From JAKFEE01 sp036675815 (GTDB taxonomy: Bacteria; Pseudomonadota; Alphaproteobacteria; Rhodospirillales; Magnetospirillaceae): 64,000 nucleotides of DNA. The stretch spans positions 1-64,000 of the forward strand of contig JAKFEE010000055.1 of the NCBI GenBank assembly GCA_036675815.1. Direction: 5' to 3'. The notes beneath the pieces are model-generated. The model was not told the DNA's origin, did not search any database, and was given only the letters and a program-made list of their open reading frames with translations. Each line of letters starts with the position of its first letter. Positions within the stretch are counted from its first letter, which is position 1. Positions 53,126 to 62,281 of the stretch are shown here, piece after piece. The translations under genes were made by a program, and so were the position numbers.

Positions 53126-53614
53126 ATGTCTGACTGTCCCTGCGGCTCGGGCCGCGCCCTCGACGCCTGCTGCGGCCCCATCCTCGCCGGCGCCGCGGCG
53201 GCCACCCCGGAAGCGCTGATGCGCGCCCGCTACACCGCCTTCGCCACCGGCGCCGTCGACTTCCTGCATTCGACCCTGGCGCCCGAGGCGGCGGCCGATT
53301 ACAGCCCGGCCGAGACCGAGAAATGGGCGCGGAACTCGGAGTGGAAGGGCCTGGAGATCGTCGACACCGCCGGCGGCGCCGAGGGTGACACCAACGGCAC
53401 CGTCGAGTTCATCGCCCGCTATCGCATGAACAACCAGGACTTCGCCCATCACGAGCTGTCGCGCTTCCGCCGCGAGGGCGGGCGCTGGCTCTATGTCGAC
53501 GGCCTCATCCCCAAGCCGGCGCAGCGCATCGTCGAGAACAAGGTCGGGCGCAACGACCCGTGCCCGTGCGGCTCGGGCAAGAAATACAAGAAGTGCTGCG
53601 GCGCCAACGCCTAG
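53126..53614 (+). CDS. YchJ-family protein with two SEC-C motifs
   Basis: 162 aa of the YchJ/UPF0225 family. A cysteine-rich SEC-C zinc motif opens the protein (CPCGSGRALDACCG) and a second closes it (DPCPCGSGKKYKKCCGA). The middle MRARYTAFATGAVDFLHSTL and ARYRMNNQDFAHHELSRFRR form the NTF2-like YchJ fold. Function unknown; a protein quality-control or binding role is suggested by the SEC-C motifs only. Confidence 0.9.
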   Translation: MSDCPCGSGRALDACCGPILAGAAAATPEALMRARYTAFATGAVDFLHSTLAPEAAADYSPAETEKWARNSEWKGLEIVDTAGGAEGDTNGTVEFIARYRMNNQDFAHHELSRFRREGGRWLYVDGLIPKPAQRIVENKVGRNDPCPCGSGKKYKKCCGANA

Positions 53615-53668
53615 GTCTACCCACTCGGAAAAGCCCCGGGGACGGGCGATGGTGCTAGGCTGTAAGCC

Positions 53669-53998
53669 ATGCGCGGCCGCCGTCTCATGCTGTTTGGCCT
53701 AGGCCTATTGCTTGCCGTCCTGCCGGCGGCCAGTCATGCCGAGCGGCTGCCGCCCGGAGCCGACCCGCGGCTGCCGCCGTCGCCGCGGCCGCTCGAGGTG
53801 CCGCGGCTGCCGCCGCCCGGCGGCCAGTTCAGCCTGGGCGAGGAGTTGCGCGCCGAACAGCGCCTGCGCGAGGTCGAGCGCGACCTGCTGACCACCGAGC
53901 ACCACATGGACCGCGGCAGGGGCGACGCCCAGACCCTGCGCGACCGCGGCATCCTGCGCGGCGAGCGGCAGCACCTGCGCCAGCGGCTGCAGCGCTGA
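53669..53998 (+). CDS. Small exported hypothetical protein
   Basis: 109 aa. Signal peptide MRGRRLMLFGLGLLLAVLPA with a likely cleavage after ASHA. A proline-rich segment (LPPGADPRLPPSPRPLEVPR) is followed by a charged helical C-terminus (AEQRLREVERDLLTTEHHMD). Unrecognised family. Coding is supported by the signal peptide and position; no Shine-Dalgarno is obvious. Confidence 0.6.
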   Translation: MRGRRLMLFGLGLLLAVLPAASHAERLPPGADPRLPPSPRPLEVPRLPPPGGQFSLGEELRAEQRLREVERDLLTTEHHMDRGRGDAQTLRDRGILRGERQHLRQRLQR

Positions 53999-54059
53999 GT
54001 CCACCTTGCGCCGGCGCCGCTTCGGCGGCACCATGGCCGGCCAAGCAGGGGAGGACGCG

Positions 54060-54476
54060 ATGGAGACGTGCCGCGGCGTGGTCTATCCGCACCAGTGCGA
54101 TGCCATGGGGCATCTTACCACCAAGGAATACCTGACCTTCTTCGACGTCGCCGAATGGCATTGCATGGCGCTGCTCGGCTTCGACGCCCGCCTGATCCAC
54201 GACGAGCGTATCGGCATGGCCGACGTGCGCCACGTCATCGACTACCGGAAGGAACTGCTGGCCGGCGATCTGGTGCGCTGCGACAGCGCGGTCTTGCGCG
54301 TCGGCGGCAAGTCGATCACCACCGCCCACAACCTCTACGACGCCACGACCGGCGATTTGTGCGCCAGCCTGGAATGCGTCACCGTGCAGTACGACCTGGC
54401 GCGCCGCCAGGCCATCCCGCTGCTCGACGGCATCCGCAGCAAGGCCGAGGCGTGGTTGCGCGGCGACGGCCGATAG
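54060..54476 (+). CDS. HotDog-fold acyl-CoA thioesterase
   Basis: 138 aa. VYPHQCDAMGHLTTKEYLTF FD-type opening carries the 4-hydroxybenzoyl-CoA thioesterase pattern, with the catalytic Asp in QCDAMGHL. HVIDYRKELLAGDLVRCDSA and NLYDATTGDLCASLECVTVQ complete the fold. Start ATG 54060 follows GGGGAGGA. Substrate unknown. Ends before a family-1 repeat pair facing a convergent gene. Confidence 0.8.
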   Translation: METCRGVVYPHQCDAMGHLTTKEYLTFFDVAEWHCMALLGFDARLIHDERIGMADVRHVIDYRKELLAGDLVRCDSAVLRVGGKSITTAHNLYDATTGDLCASLECVTVQYDLARRQAIPLLDGIRSKAEAWLRGDGR

Positions 54477-54500
54477 AGCGGGATGAAGACTGGCGCAATT

Positions 54501-54554
54501 GGAGCGCGGATCTCCAGCTCCGCATTCCGCTTGCGGACCTGGAGGTCCGCGCTC
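54501..54554. repeat. Dispersed palindromic repeat family 1, inverted pair between convergent genes
   Basis: GCGCGGATCTCCAGCTCCGC with flanks (54501-54524) and inverted arm GCGGACCTGGAGGTCCGCGC (54533-54552). The arms carry compensating changes in the GATC/GACC-GGTC positions relative to the 11623 copy. Confidence 0.8.
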
Positions 54555-54581
54555 GGTTTGACGGACTAACGCGCCAGGGGC

Positions 54582-54932
54582 CTATTCATCCTCGAGCACG
54601 TCGCTGGCGGCGGCGATGGACACGCCCGAGCCGTCCTCGGTCTCGATGACGACGACGTCGCCGACGATGCGGCCTTCGCCCTCGGGCAGGGTGTTGAAAT
54701 AGTGCCAGATGAAGGCGACCGAGATGGTCTGGTCGATCTGGTCGTCCTCGTCCAGGTCCTCGTCGGGGGTCTCGGCGAGGTCGCGCAGAATCTCGAAGGA
54801 TTCATCGAGCATGTCGTCGACGTCGAGATCCTCCTCCTGGCGCAGGTTGGAGATGATGTTGTCGTACTCCTCGTCCTCCAGCTCGTATTTCCACTGGTTG
54901 TCACCGGACTGGAAGTAAACCGTCTTCATCAT
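54582..54932 (-). CDS. Acidic hypothetical protein
   Basis: 116 aa, strongly acidic: YELEDEEYDNIISNLRQEED, LDVDDMLDESFEILRDLAET and PDEDLDEDDQIDQTISVAFI, ending GDVVVIETEDGSGVSIAAAS then DVLEDE. No family recognised with confidence. Start at ATG 54932, or 54929, with GGAG upstream; the frame is open to 55109 but the extra part overlaps the purU promoter. Diverges from purU. Confidence 0.65.
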   Translation of the reverse strand: MMKTVYFQSGDNQWKYELEDEEYDNIISNLRQEEDLDVDDMLDESFEILRDLAETPDEDLDEDDQIDQTISVAFIWHYFNTLPEGEGRIVGDVVVIETEDGSGVSIAAASDVLEDE

Positions 54933-55120
54933 GCGCTCCGTCGAAGGAAAGGGGGCAGGGGTTGCCGTGGTACCAACCGGCGCCTTCGCCTCGCGCCGCC
55001 TGCAGTTGCGCGACCATTCCGCATTCGCCGGCAAAATGCAAGGGCGGCCCGCTGTGCAAAAGGGCTGGAAACGCCGCCTAGGCCGCGTTATCCCAGATGG
55101 GTGCAGCACCAGAGGGGACG

Positions 55121-55981
55121 ATGTCCGACAAGCCCGCCTACATCCTGACCATCACCTGCCCCGACACGGTGGGCATCGTCGCCGCCGTCTCCGGCTTCCT
55201 CACCGAAAACGACGCCTTCATCACCGAGGCGGCGCAGTTCGGCGACCCCATCTCCCGGCGCTTTTTCATGCGCATCGTCTTCCAGCCGGGGGCCTTGATG
55301 CCGCCGCGCGCGGAGTTCGAGAAGAAATTCATGGGCATCGCCCAGCGCTTCCAGATGATCTGGCAACTGCATGATGGCCAGCGCCGGCCGCGGGTGCTGA
55401 TCATGGTGTCCAAGTTCGACCACTGCCTGAACGACCTGCTGTATCGCTATCGCACCGGCGTGCTGAAGATCGAGATCCCGGCGGTCATCTCCAACCACCG
55501 CGAGCTGGAACGCATGGTGGAATGGCACGGCATCCCCTTCCACTACATGCCGGTGACCGCGGACGGCAAGCGCGAGCAGGAGCGCAAGGTGCTGGAGATG
55601 GTCGAGCGCCTGGGTGTCGACCTGGTGGTGCTGGCCCGCTACATGCAGATCCTGTCGACCGAGATGTGCGAGGCGCTGAAGTGGCGGGCGATCAACATCC
55701 ACCACTCGTTCCTGCCCAGCTTCAAGGGGGCCAAGCCCTATCACCAGGCGCATCTGCGCGGGGTCAAGATCATCGGCGCCACCGCCCATTACGTCACCTC
55801 GGATCTCGACGAGGGGCCGATCATCGAGCAGTCGGTCGAGCGCGTCGACCACACCCACACGCCCGAGGAATTGGTGGCCATCGGCCGCGACATCGAGAAC
55901 GTCGTGCTGTCGCGGGCGGTGCGCTATCATGTCGAGCACCGCGTGCTGATGAACGGCCACAAGACGGTGGTGTTCAAATAG
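55121..55981 (+). CDS. purU: Formyltetrahydrofolate deformylase
   Basis: Hydrolyses 10-formyl-THF to formate and THF, balancing one-carbon pools and feeding PurT. The 286-aa protein begins with an ACT domain (YILTITCPDTVGIVAAVSGF) and continues as a formyltransferase-like domain: AINIHHSFLPSFKGAKPYHQ with catalytic Asn-His, and YVTSDLDEGPIIEQSVERVD with Asp. ATG 55121 follows AGAGGGGA; ATG 55097 would add eight residues. Complete. Confidence 0.95.
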   Translation: MSDKPAYILTITCPDTVGIVAAVSGFLTENDAFITEAAQFGDPISRRFFMRIVFQPGALMPPRAEFEKKFMGIAQRFQMIWQLHDGQRRPRVLIMVSKFDHCLNDLLYRYRTGVLKIEIPAVISNHRELERMVEWHGIPFHYMPVTADGKREQERKVLEMVERLGVDLVVLARYMQILSTEMCEALKWRAINIHHSFLPSFKGAKPYHQAHLRGVKIIGATAHYVTSDLDEGPIIEQSVERVDHTHTPEELVAIGRDIENVVLSRAVRYHVEHRVLMNGHKTVVFK

Positions 55982-56029
55982 GCGCCGTCGCCCGGTGCCC
56001 GGCGGGCGGGCGGCAATCCTGGAGGGGCG

Positions 56030-56722
56030 ATGGGGGACGAATCGCTTGACCGTATCCGGCTGCTGGCGGCGCTGTCGCCGGCCGAGCGGGCCGGACTGGT
56101 GCGTGCCTGCCGCTGGAAGCGCTATGCCGCCGGCGAGCAGATCATCGACCACCAGGGTGAGACGCGCGAGGTGTTCTTCGTCGCCGAGGGGCGGGTGCGC
56201 GTCGCCAATTACTCGCTGTCGGGGCGCGAGGTGACGCTGGTCGACATCGCCGCCGGCGACCATTTCGGCGAACTGGCCGCCCTGGACGGCGCGCCGCGCT
56301 CGGCCAGCGTGACGGCGGTGGAGGCGACGGTGACCGCGGCGCTGCCGCACGAGCACTTCGTCCGCCTGGTCACCGGCCATGCCGAACTGGCCCATGCGGT
56401 GATGCAGGCGCTGGCCGGGATCGTGCGCTCGGCGACCGAGCGGATCATGGATCTGTCGACACTGGGCGCCAACAATCGCGTCCATGCGGAAATGCTGCGC
56501 CTCGGGCGGCTGGCGACGACGGACGGGACCACCGCGATCATCAAGCCCATTCCGCCCCATGCCGACATCGCCAGCCGCGTCAGCACGACGCGCGAGACGG
56601 TGGCGCGCGTCCTCAACGACCTGGCGCGTGCCGGCGTGGTGACGCGCGAGAAGGAGGCGCTGGTCATCCATGACCTGCGTGAGGTCGAGGGCCTGGTGCA
56701 GGACGTGCGGGGATCGAACTGA
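56030..56722 (+). CDS. Crp/Fnr-family transcriptional regulator
   Basis: 230 aa. The cyclic-nucleotide-binding fold covers residues about 10-125 (EVFFVAEGRVRVANYSLSGR, DHFGELAALDGAPRSASVTA). A Crp-type winged HTH follows (PPHADIASRVSTTRETVARV-LNDLARAG). No Fnr-type N-terminal cysteine cluster is present. The FGELAALDGAPRSA loop resembles the cAMP-binding site of Crp, so cAMP or a related ligand is possible. GGAGGGG precedes the ATG, 48 bp after purU. Confidence 0.9.
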   Translation: MGDESLDRIRLLAALSPAERAGLVRACRWKRYAAGEQIIDHQGETREVFFVAEGRVRVANYSLSGREVTLVDIAAGDHFGELAALDGAPRSASVTAVEATVTAALPHEHFVRLVTGHAELAHAVMQALAGIVRSATERIMDLSTLGANNRVHAEMLRLGRLATTDGTTAIIKPIPPHADIASRVSTTRETVARVLNDLARAGVVTREKEALVIHDLREVEGLVQDVRGSN

Positions 56723-56873
56723 TGGTGACGGCCGTCACAGTCACCGACGCCGTCCTTCAGCCAGGATGGGCGATGGTGCCGGCGCATTTCCCGCGGCATT
56801 CGCCTAATCTCCCAAACCTATGGCCGGGCTTGCCCGGCCATTTCTTTTCGTGAGGCGAACGACGGAGGCAGGG

Positions 56874-57245
56874 ATGCGGGCATGGCTGTGTGCCGCCGGG
56901 GTCAACGGCCTGCTGGCCGTGGCCCTGGCCGCGGCGGCGCAGCACGCGCTGGGCGCCGCCACCGCGGCGGCGCTGCTGGCCGGCAAGGCCGCCGAATACC
57001 AGATGTATCACGCGTTGGCGCTGCTGGGGGTGGCGCTCCTCGCCGAGCGCCGCGCCGGGTGGCTGGTCCATGCCGCCGGCGCCGCCTTTGCCGGCGGCAT
57101 CGTGCTGTTCTGCGGCAGCCTCTATCTCATGGCCTTCGGCGGGGCGCCGGCAACCGTGGTGACACCGGCGGGCGGCGGCCTGCTGATGCTGGGATGGCTG
57201 CTGCTGGGGTTGGCGGGGCTGGCCGGCCGGCGGCAAGATTGCTGA
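56874..57245 (+). CDS. DUF423 family membrane protein
   Basis: 123 aa with four hydrophobic helices: WLCAAGVNGLLAVALAAAAQ, YQMYHALALLGVALLAERRA, LVHAAGAAFAGGIVLFCGSL and GGGLLMLGWLLLGLAGLAG. AAQHALGA...KAAEYQMYHALALL and GIVLFCGSLYLMAF are the YgdD/DUF423 signature. Function unknown. Start ATG 56874 follows GGAGGCAGGG; an ATG at 56820 would add 18 residues lacking homology. Confidence 0.85.
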   Translation: MRAWLCAAGVNGLLAVALAAAAQHALGAATAAALLAGKAAEYQMYHALALLGVALLAERRAGWLVHAAGAAFAGGIVLFCGSLYLMAFGGAPATVVTPAGGGLLMLGWLLLGLAGLAGRRQDC

Positions 57246-57356
57246 AATATTACGGTGATTTGACACACCGCCGGAATTTGAGGATGATCGCGCCACCTGT
57301 AGAGGAGTGCGGCGCAGATGCATTGCGCCGGAGGAAGTTTAACCTCGGATATTCGG

Positions 57357-57722
57357 ATGCCGAAGACCATCTTGATCGTTGAAGACAACGATCTAAACAT
57401 GAAATTGTTCAACGATCTTCTGCAGGCGCACGGCTACCACACCGTGCAGACCAAGGACGGCCGCGCGGCGATCGGGCTGGCCCGCGAGCATCGGCCCGAT
57501 CTGATCTTGATGGACATCCAGCTGCCCGAGATATCGGGGCTGGAGGTCACCAGGATGCTCAAGGAGGACGATGAGCTGCGATCGATCCCGGTGATCGCCG
57601 TCACCGCCTTCGCCATGAAGGGCGACGAGGAGAAGATCCGCGAGGGCGGTTGCGAGGGCTACATCGCCAAGCCGATCTCGGTGGCCAGCTTCCTGCAGAC
57701 CATAGCCAAGTTCCTAAACTAG
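57357..57722 (+). CDS. divK: Single-domain response regulator DivK
   Basis: 121-aa receiver domain without output domain. MPKTILIVEDNDLNMKLFND has the acidic pocket, phosphoacceptor Asp in LILMDIQLPEISGLEVTRML, then Thr in VIAVTAFAMKGDEEKI and Lys in GYIAKPISV. The sequence DNDLNMKLFNDLLQAHGY and GYIAKPISVASFL match DivK, the cell-cycle polarity regulator acting with DivJ/PleC. The first ATG (57318) follows GAGGAG but adds 13 non-conserved residues, so start is uncertain. Confidence 0.9.
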   Translation: MPKTILIVEDNDLNMKLFNDLLQAHGYHTVQTKDGRAAIGLAREHRPDLILMDIQLPEISGLEVTRMLKEDDELRSIPVIAVTAFAMKGDEEKIREGGCEGYIAKPISVASFLQTIAKFLN

Positions 57723-57726
57723 AAGA

Positions 57727-57800
57727 GAAGCGCGGACCTCCAGGTCCGCCCTTGGTTGCGGAGCTGGAGCTCCGCGCTCCAAGCGGGAGCCGGAGCTCCC
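57727..57800. repeat. Dispersed palindromic repeat family 1, inverted pair plus extra hairpin
   Basis: GCGCGGACCTCCAGGTCCGC (57730-57749) and GCGGAGCTGGAGCTCCGCGC (57758-57777) form the pair; an additional GGGAGCCGGAGCTCCC hairpin (57785-57800) follows. Located between convergent divK and rpmG. Confidence 0.8.
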
Positions 57801-57801
57801 G

Positions 57802-57832
57802 AAAAAACAACGCCCGCCGGTCGGGGCGGGCG
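57802..57832 (-). terminator. Rho-independent terminator of rpmG
   Basis: CGCCCGCC (57811-57818) and GGCGGGCG (57825-57832) with loop GGTCGG; an A-run at 57802-57807 gives a U-tract on the minus strand. It lies 28 bp past the rpmG stop. Confidence 0.9.
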
Positions 57833-57860
57833 CTGCAGCAACAGATCCGGTGTGGCGGCG

Positions 57861-58028
57861 CTATTTGATCTTGGCTTCCTTGAAGGCCACGTGCTTGCGC
57901 ACCACCGGGTCGTACTTGCGGAACTCGAGCTTCTCGGTGGTCTTCCGCGGATTCTTCTTGGTGGTGTAGAAATAGCCGGTGCCCGCGGTGCTGAGCAGCT
58001 TGATGAGGGTCGTGGTCGGCTTGGCCAT
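57861..58028 (-). CDS. rpmG: 50S ribosomal protein L33
   Basis: 55 aa: MAKPTTTLIKLLSTAGTGYF, YTTKKNPRKTTEKLEFRKYD and PVVRKHVAFKEAKIK. This is the alphaproteobacterial form without zinc-binding cysteines. It is separated by 86 bp from the upstream protease gene and followed by its own terminator. Confidence 0.97.
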   Translation of the reverse strand: MAKPTTTLIKLLSTAGTGYFYTTKKNPRKTTEKLEFRKYDPVVRKHVAFKEAKIK

Positions 58029-58114
58029 GGCGGAGAGATCCCGGGTCGCTTGGTGAAAGAAGTTCAGGCGGCGCAGGATACGGGGCGCGCCGCCGGTGTC
58101 AAGAGAGATTAGAC

Positions 58115-59767
58115 CTAGTGCGCCTGGATGGCGGCCTCGGTGGTGGAGGCGTGGCCGGCGCGGCCGGCGCCGGTGGTGGTGTCGCCGCCGCTGGGCAGCG
58201 AAACCGCCAGGACGCGGGCGTAGAGCTGCCGGTCGCGCAGCAGGTTCTCGGCCAATTCGCTCTCCTCGGGGTCATAGCCGTGCCGCTCGGACGGGCAGGT
58301 GGCGCGCAGCTGCTTGCGCAGGTCCTTCTGCTCGATGGCCGAGGCTCGCCACAGGGCCAGATTGGCGGCCACCGGCGAGCCGCCAGCGCTGATCGCGGTG
58401 ATCATGCCGTCGACCTTGGCCGTCCCGTCGCTGGTGCAGATGGTCGGCAGCACCCCCAGCCCATGCAGGGCATAGCCGGTGGGGCTGTGGAAGCGCGACC
58501 AGGTCAGCGTCATCTCGCCGTCGTTGGGCATGCGGATCACCGTCTGCACGGTGCCCTTGCCGTAGCTGTTGGTGCCGATGACCACGGCGCGCCCCGAATC
58601 CTGCAGCGCCGCCGCCAGGATCTCGCTGGCCGAGGCCGAGCGGCCGTCGACCAGCAGCACCAGCGGCAGGTCTTCGGCCAAATCGCCGGGGCTGGCATCA
58701 TAGCTCTGGCTGGCATGGCGGTGGCGGCCCGCGGTCGAGACGATGCGGCCGTGCGCCATGAACAGATCGGCCATGGCCACCGCCTGATCGAGCAGGCCAC
58801 CGGGATTGCCGCGCAGGTCGAGCAGAACCCCGTTCAGCCGGCCGCCCAGTGCGGCGCGCGCCTCGCGCACCGCCTGTTTCAGGCTGGAGGCGGTCTTCTG
58901 ATTGAAGCCGCTGATCTTGATGTTGGCGATGCCATCGTCGAGGGTCATCGCCACCGTCGGCGGAATGACGAGGTCGCGGCGCACCGCCACCGTCTCACTG
59001 CGCCGGCTGTCCTTGCGCACCACGGTCAGCGTCACCCGGCTGCCGATGTCGCCGCGCAGCATCTCGGAAACCCTTTCGATTTCCATCCGGGTGACGGCGG
59101 CGCCGTCGATCTGGGTGAGAATATCGCCGTCGTGCAGGCCGGCTTCGCTGGCCGGGCTTTCGGAAATCACCTCGGTGATCTCCACGCCCTGCGGGCCGAT
59201 CTTGTCATAGCGCACGCCGATGCCGGCGAAGCCATTGCGGTTGGCGCGGTTGTTGCGGGCCTCGCTCGGCGCGGCATAGCGTGAAAACGGGTCGAGGTGC
59301 GCCAGTGTGGCGTCGAACACCGCTTCCAGCACCTCATCTTCGCTGGCCTGGTGCATCTTGTCGGAGGTGCGGCGAGCGTCGGTGATGGCGGCCAGGGTCA
59401 GTCGCGCCCAGCCCGCGGCGTCGTTGTCGGCGGCGGCGGCATAGCGGGCGACGGCTTGGCGACCGGCGGTCAGAACCACTTTGTCGCCCTGGCGATCCGC
59501 CGCCAGCGTGTCGTCGATACGGGAAAAGCCGCGGATGCCTTCCAAAGCCGCTTCGGCGATGGGCACCCGGTCGAGATAGCGCTCATTGATCGCACTATAC
59601 CCAAAGGTCAGCGTGCGTTCCGCCTCGGGCGGGGTAGCGAAGGCCGTGGGTATGAAGGTCAGGGACTCGCCGATGCTGGACCCGCCGACGGGGGTGCAGG
59701 CACCGGTGGCAACCACCGTTCCCGCAATGATCCATCGTGTTAGAGCAGAAAGCGCCACTGATGTCAC
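58115..59767 (-). CDS. S41-family C-terminal processing protease, lipoprotein
   Basis: 550 aa. N-terminal hydrophobic segment ending in a lipobox-like VVATGAC suggests an outer- or inner-membrane lipoprotein. A PDZ domain (GFAGIGVRYDKIGPQGVEIT to DGDILTQIDGAAVTRMEIER) precedes the tail-specific protease domain. LLDLRGNPGGLLDQAV is conserved and the catalytic Ser/Lys lie in DGRSASASEILAAALQDSGR and GTNSYGKGTVQT. The GTG start at 59767 is the only plausible one before the signal; no strong Shine-Dalgarno. The C-terminal 120 residues are not recognised. Confidence 0.88.
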   Translation of the reverse strand: MTSVALSALTRWIIAGTVVATGACTPVGGSSIGESLTFIPTAFATPPEAERTLTFGYSAINERYLDRVPIAEAALEGIRGFSRIDDTLAADRQGDKVVLTAGRQAVARYAAAADNDAAGWARLTLAAITDARRTSDKMHQASEDEVLEAVFDATLAHLDPFSRYAAPSEARNNRANRNGFAGIGVRYDKIGPQGVEITEVISESPASEAGLHDGDILTQIDGAAVTRMEIERVSEMLRGDIGSRVTLTVVRKDSRRSETVAVRRDLVIPPTVAMTLDDGIANIKISGFNQKTASSLKQAVREARAALGGRLNGVLLDLRGNPGGLLDQAVAMADLFMAHGRIVSTAGRHRHASQSYDASPGDLAEDLPLVLLVDGRSASASEILAAALQDSGRAVVIGTNSYGKGTVQTVIRMPNDGEMTLTWSRFHSPTGYALHGLGVLPTICTSDGTAKVDGMITAISAGGSPVAANLALWRASAIEQKDLRKQLRATCPSERHGYDPEESELAENLLRDRQLYARVLAVSLPSGGDTTTGAGRAGHASTTEAAIQAH

Positions 59768-59884
59768 CTAGGGGTATGTCCAAAGCAATAGCCCCCAGAG
59801 TATGAACAAGCCGGCGCCCACAGGTACAGTATTTTTGCTTACCTCTTAGGTAGCAGAACAGAAGAGTAGAGAGGGAGGCGGGAG

Positions 59885-62107
59885 TCAGCGCCTGCCGCGC
59901 GAGCGATGGCTGTTCTTGGCCATCTTGCCGCGGCCGGCCGGGGCCTGCCGTTTTGCTGTACTGGCCTGCAGCAACTGAAAGACCAGGCTGCCGGTGAGGG
60001 GGTTGGCCTCGGCGAGCAGCACCTCGACCGTGTCGCCGAGCTGATGGACCTGGCCGCTGCGGCGGCCGATCAGCGCGTGGCGCGTTTCGTCGTGGACGTA
60101 GTAGTCCTCGCCCAACGTGGAGACCGGCACGATGCCGTCGGCACCGGTCTCATCGAGGCCGACGAACAGGCCGAAGCGCGTCACCCCGGTGATGCGCCCG
60201 GTGAAGCTGGCACCGACCTTCTCGGCCAGGAAGGCGGCGGTATAGCGATTGACGGCGTCGCGTTCGGCCCCGGCGGCGCGGCGCTCGGTGATGGAAATGT
60301 GCTCGCCGATCTCATCGAACCGACCGACTTCCTCCTCCGACAGCTTGCCGTGGCCGAGGCCGAGGCCACGGATCAGGGCGCGGTGCACCAACAGGTCGGC
60401 ATAGCGGCGGATCGGCGAGGTGAAGTGGGCGTAGCGGGCGAGGCCCAGCCCGAAATGGCCGATGTTCTCCGGGTTGTACTGCGCCTGCGCCTGGCTGCGC
60501 AGCACGACCTCGTTGACCAGGTGCGCCTGCGGCGTGTCCTTGGCCTTCTCCAGGATTTGGTTGAAATGCTGCGGCCGCAGCACCTGGCCCTTGGCCAGCG
60601 ACAGGTCGATGGTCGAGAGGAAATCACGCAAAGCGTCGAGGCGCTCGTGCGCCGGTTCGTCGTGGATGCGATACATGCAGGGCTGGCGCAGGCGCTCGAG
60701 TTCCTCGGCCGCGGCGACGTTGGCGGCGATCATGAAGTCCTCGATCAGGCGATGGCTATCGTAGCGCGGCTGCGGCCGAACCTGCAGGACGCGCCCCGTA
60801 TCGTCGAGCACGACCTTGCGCTCGGGAAGGTCAAGCTCCAGGACGCCGCGGGCCTGACGCGCCTCAAACAGCGCCTGCCACGCGCCGTACAGCGGCTTCA
60901 GCACCGGATCGAGGAGGGGGGCGGTCAACTCGTCGGCATCGCCGTCGATGGCCTTCTGCACCTGGGTGTAGGTGAGGCGCGCCGCCGAGCGCATCATGCC
61001 GCGCACGAAACGGTGGCGGCGCTTGTTGCCTTTGGCGTCGAACCACATGTGCACCGCCATGCAGCCGCGGTCTTCCCGCGGCTTCAGCGAGCACCAGCCG
61101 TTCGACAGCTCGAACGGCAGCATCGGCACCACCCGATCGGGGAAATACACCGAATTGCCGCGCTCGAAGGCGTTGCGGTCGAGCGCGTCGAACGGGCGCA
61201 CGTACCAGGCGACGTCGGCGATGGCGACGATGACGTGCCAGCCGCCCTCATGCTCGGGGTCGGGCTCGGCGAACACCGCGTCGTCGAAATCGCGCGCATC
61301 TTCGCCGTCGATGGTCACCAGCGGGATGCGGCGTAGGTCGGTGCGCTCGCCGATCGGCGTCGCCGCCGCCAATTTCGCCTGTTCCAGCGCCGCTTCCGAG
61401 AACTCGGTGGGGATGCCGGCGGCATGGATGGCGATCAGGCTGATCGCCTTCGGCTGGTCCATGCTGCCCAGCCGTTCGACAACCTTGGCCGAGCGCAACC
61501 CCAACGGCCGCCCGGGCAGGACCTCGCACAGCACCAGTTCGCCCGGTTCAGCGCCGCCGTGCTCGCCACGCGGGATGATGTACTCGCTCTTCTCGCGCCG
61601 GTCGGTGGGCGCCAGCCGGCCGCCCGCGGGGCCTTGGCGGTAGATGCCGAGCACGGTCGCCGGTTCGGCGGTGATGCGCCGGATCGGCCGGGCTTCGTAG
61701 ATGTCGCCGCGCAGCCGGCGCATGCGCGCCTGCACGCGATCGCCGATGCCCAGCGGCGCCTGGCCGCGACGCTCGGGCGCCATATAGATGCGCGGCGGCC
61801 GCTCGGCCTCGCGCCACACCAGGGGCTTGGCCATCAGCTCGCCGTCGCTGTCGGTGCCGGTGATTTCGACCACCATGACCTCGGGCAGGCTGCCGGGCCG
61901 GCCGAAGCTCCTGCGCCGCCCGCGTTCGATGGCGCCCTCCACCTCGAGCTCCTTGAGCAACTGGCGCAGCACCGTGCGGTTGGCGCCGGTGAGGTTGAAG
62001 GCGCGCGCCAGCTCGCGCTTGCCGACCTGGCCCGGCGATTCGCGGATGAAATCGAGCAACTGCTGCTTCGACGGCAGGGGAACGTGCTTGGGGGCGCTCT
62101 TGGTCAT
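59885..62107 (-). CDS. rnr: Ribonuclease R
   Basis: Processive 3'-5' exoribonuclease that degrades structured RNA, 740 aa. An N-terminal winged-helix/RNB_OB part (KRELARAFNLTGANRTVLRQ) precedes the RNB catalytic core with the acidic cluster DGEDARDFDDAVFAEP near residue 270. TSPIRRYADLLVHRALIRGL is also conserved. The C-terminal S1 domain has VGASFTGRITGVTRFGLFVG; a short Lys/Arg-rich tail ends the protein. ATG 62107 is chosen: earlier frame codons are repeat DNA. Downstream of topA, as in many alphaproteobacteria. Confidence 0.95.
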   Translation of the reverse strand: MTKSAPKHVPLPSKQQLLDFIRESPGQVGKRELARAFNLTGANRTVLRQLLKELEVEGAIERGRRRSFGRPGSLPEVMVVEITGTDSDGELMAKPLVWREAERPPRIYMAPERRGQAPLGIGDRVQARMRRLRGDIYEARPIRRITAEPATVLGIYRQGPAGGRLAPTDRREKSEYIIPRGEHGGAEPGELVLCEVLPGRPLGLRSAKVVERLGSMDQPKAISLIAIHAAGIPTEFSEAALEQAKLAAATPIGERTDLRRIPLVTIDGEDARDFDDAVFAEPDPEHEGGWHVIVAIADVAWYVRPFDALDRNAFERGNSVYFPDRVVPMLPFELSNGWCSLKPREDRGCMAVHMWFDAKGNKRRHRFVRGMMRSAARLTYTQVQKAIDGDADELTAPLLDPVLKPLYGAWQALFEARQARGVLELDLPERKVVLDDTGRVLQVRPQPRYDSHRLIEDFMIAANVAAAEELERLRQPCMYRIHDEPAHERLDALRDFLSTIDLSLAKGQVLRPQHFNQILEKAKDTPQAHLVNEVVLRSQAQAQYNPENIGHFGLGLARYAHFTSPIRRYADLLVHRALIRGLGLGHGKLSEEEVGRFDEIGEHISITERRAAGAERDAVNRYTAAFLAEKVGASFTGRITGVTRFGLFVGLDETGADGIVPVSTLGEDYYVHDETRHALIGRRSGQVHQLGDTVEVLLAEANPLTGSLVFQLLQASTAKRQAPAGRGKMAKNSHRSRGRR

Positions 62108-62134
62108 GGTCGTCCTCGTTTCCCCTCGCTGGCT

Positions 62135-62238
62135 CGTCACCCCCGCGAAAGCGGGGGTCCATGCCGGGGCAATCGCCAGGCCCACTCACGAGGCCCTGTG
62201 CGTCGTTGCGATGGATTCCCGCTTTCGCGGGAATGACG
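62135..62238. repeat. Dispersed repeat family 2, inverted pair between topA and rnr
   Basis: Left arm CGTCACCCCCGCGAAAGCGG with GGGTCCATG (62135-62163) and right arm GGATTCCCGCTTTCGCGGGA with ATGACG (62213-62238). The elements of the pair are in the opposite GGGGG/GGGAA order to the copy at 22168. It fills the gap between two co-directional genes. Confidence 0.85.
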
Positions 62239-62281
62239 GCGAGAACTGAGGCACCCTCGCTTGCGGGCGAGGGGAGGCGGG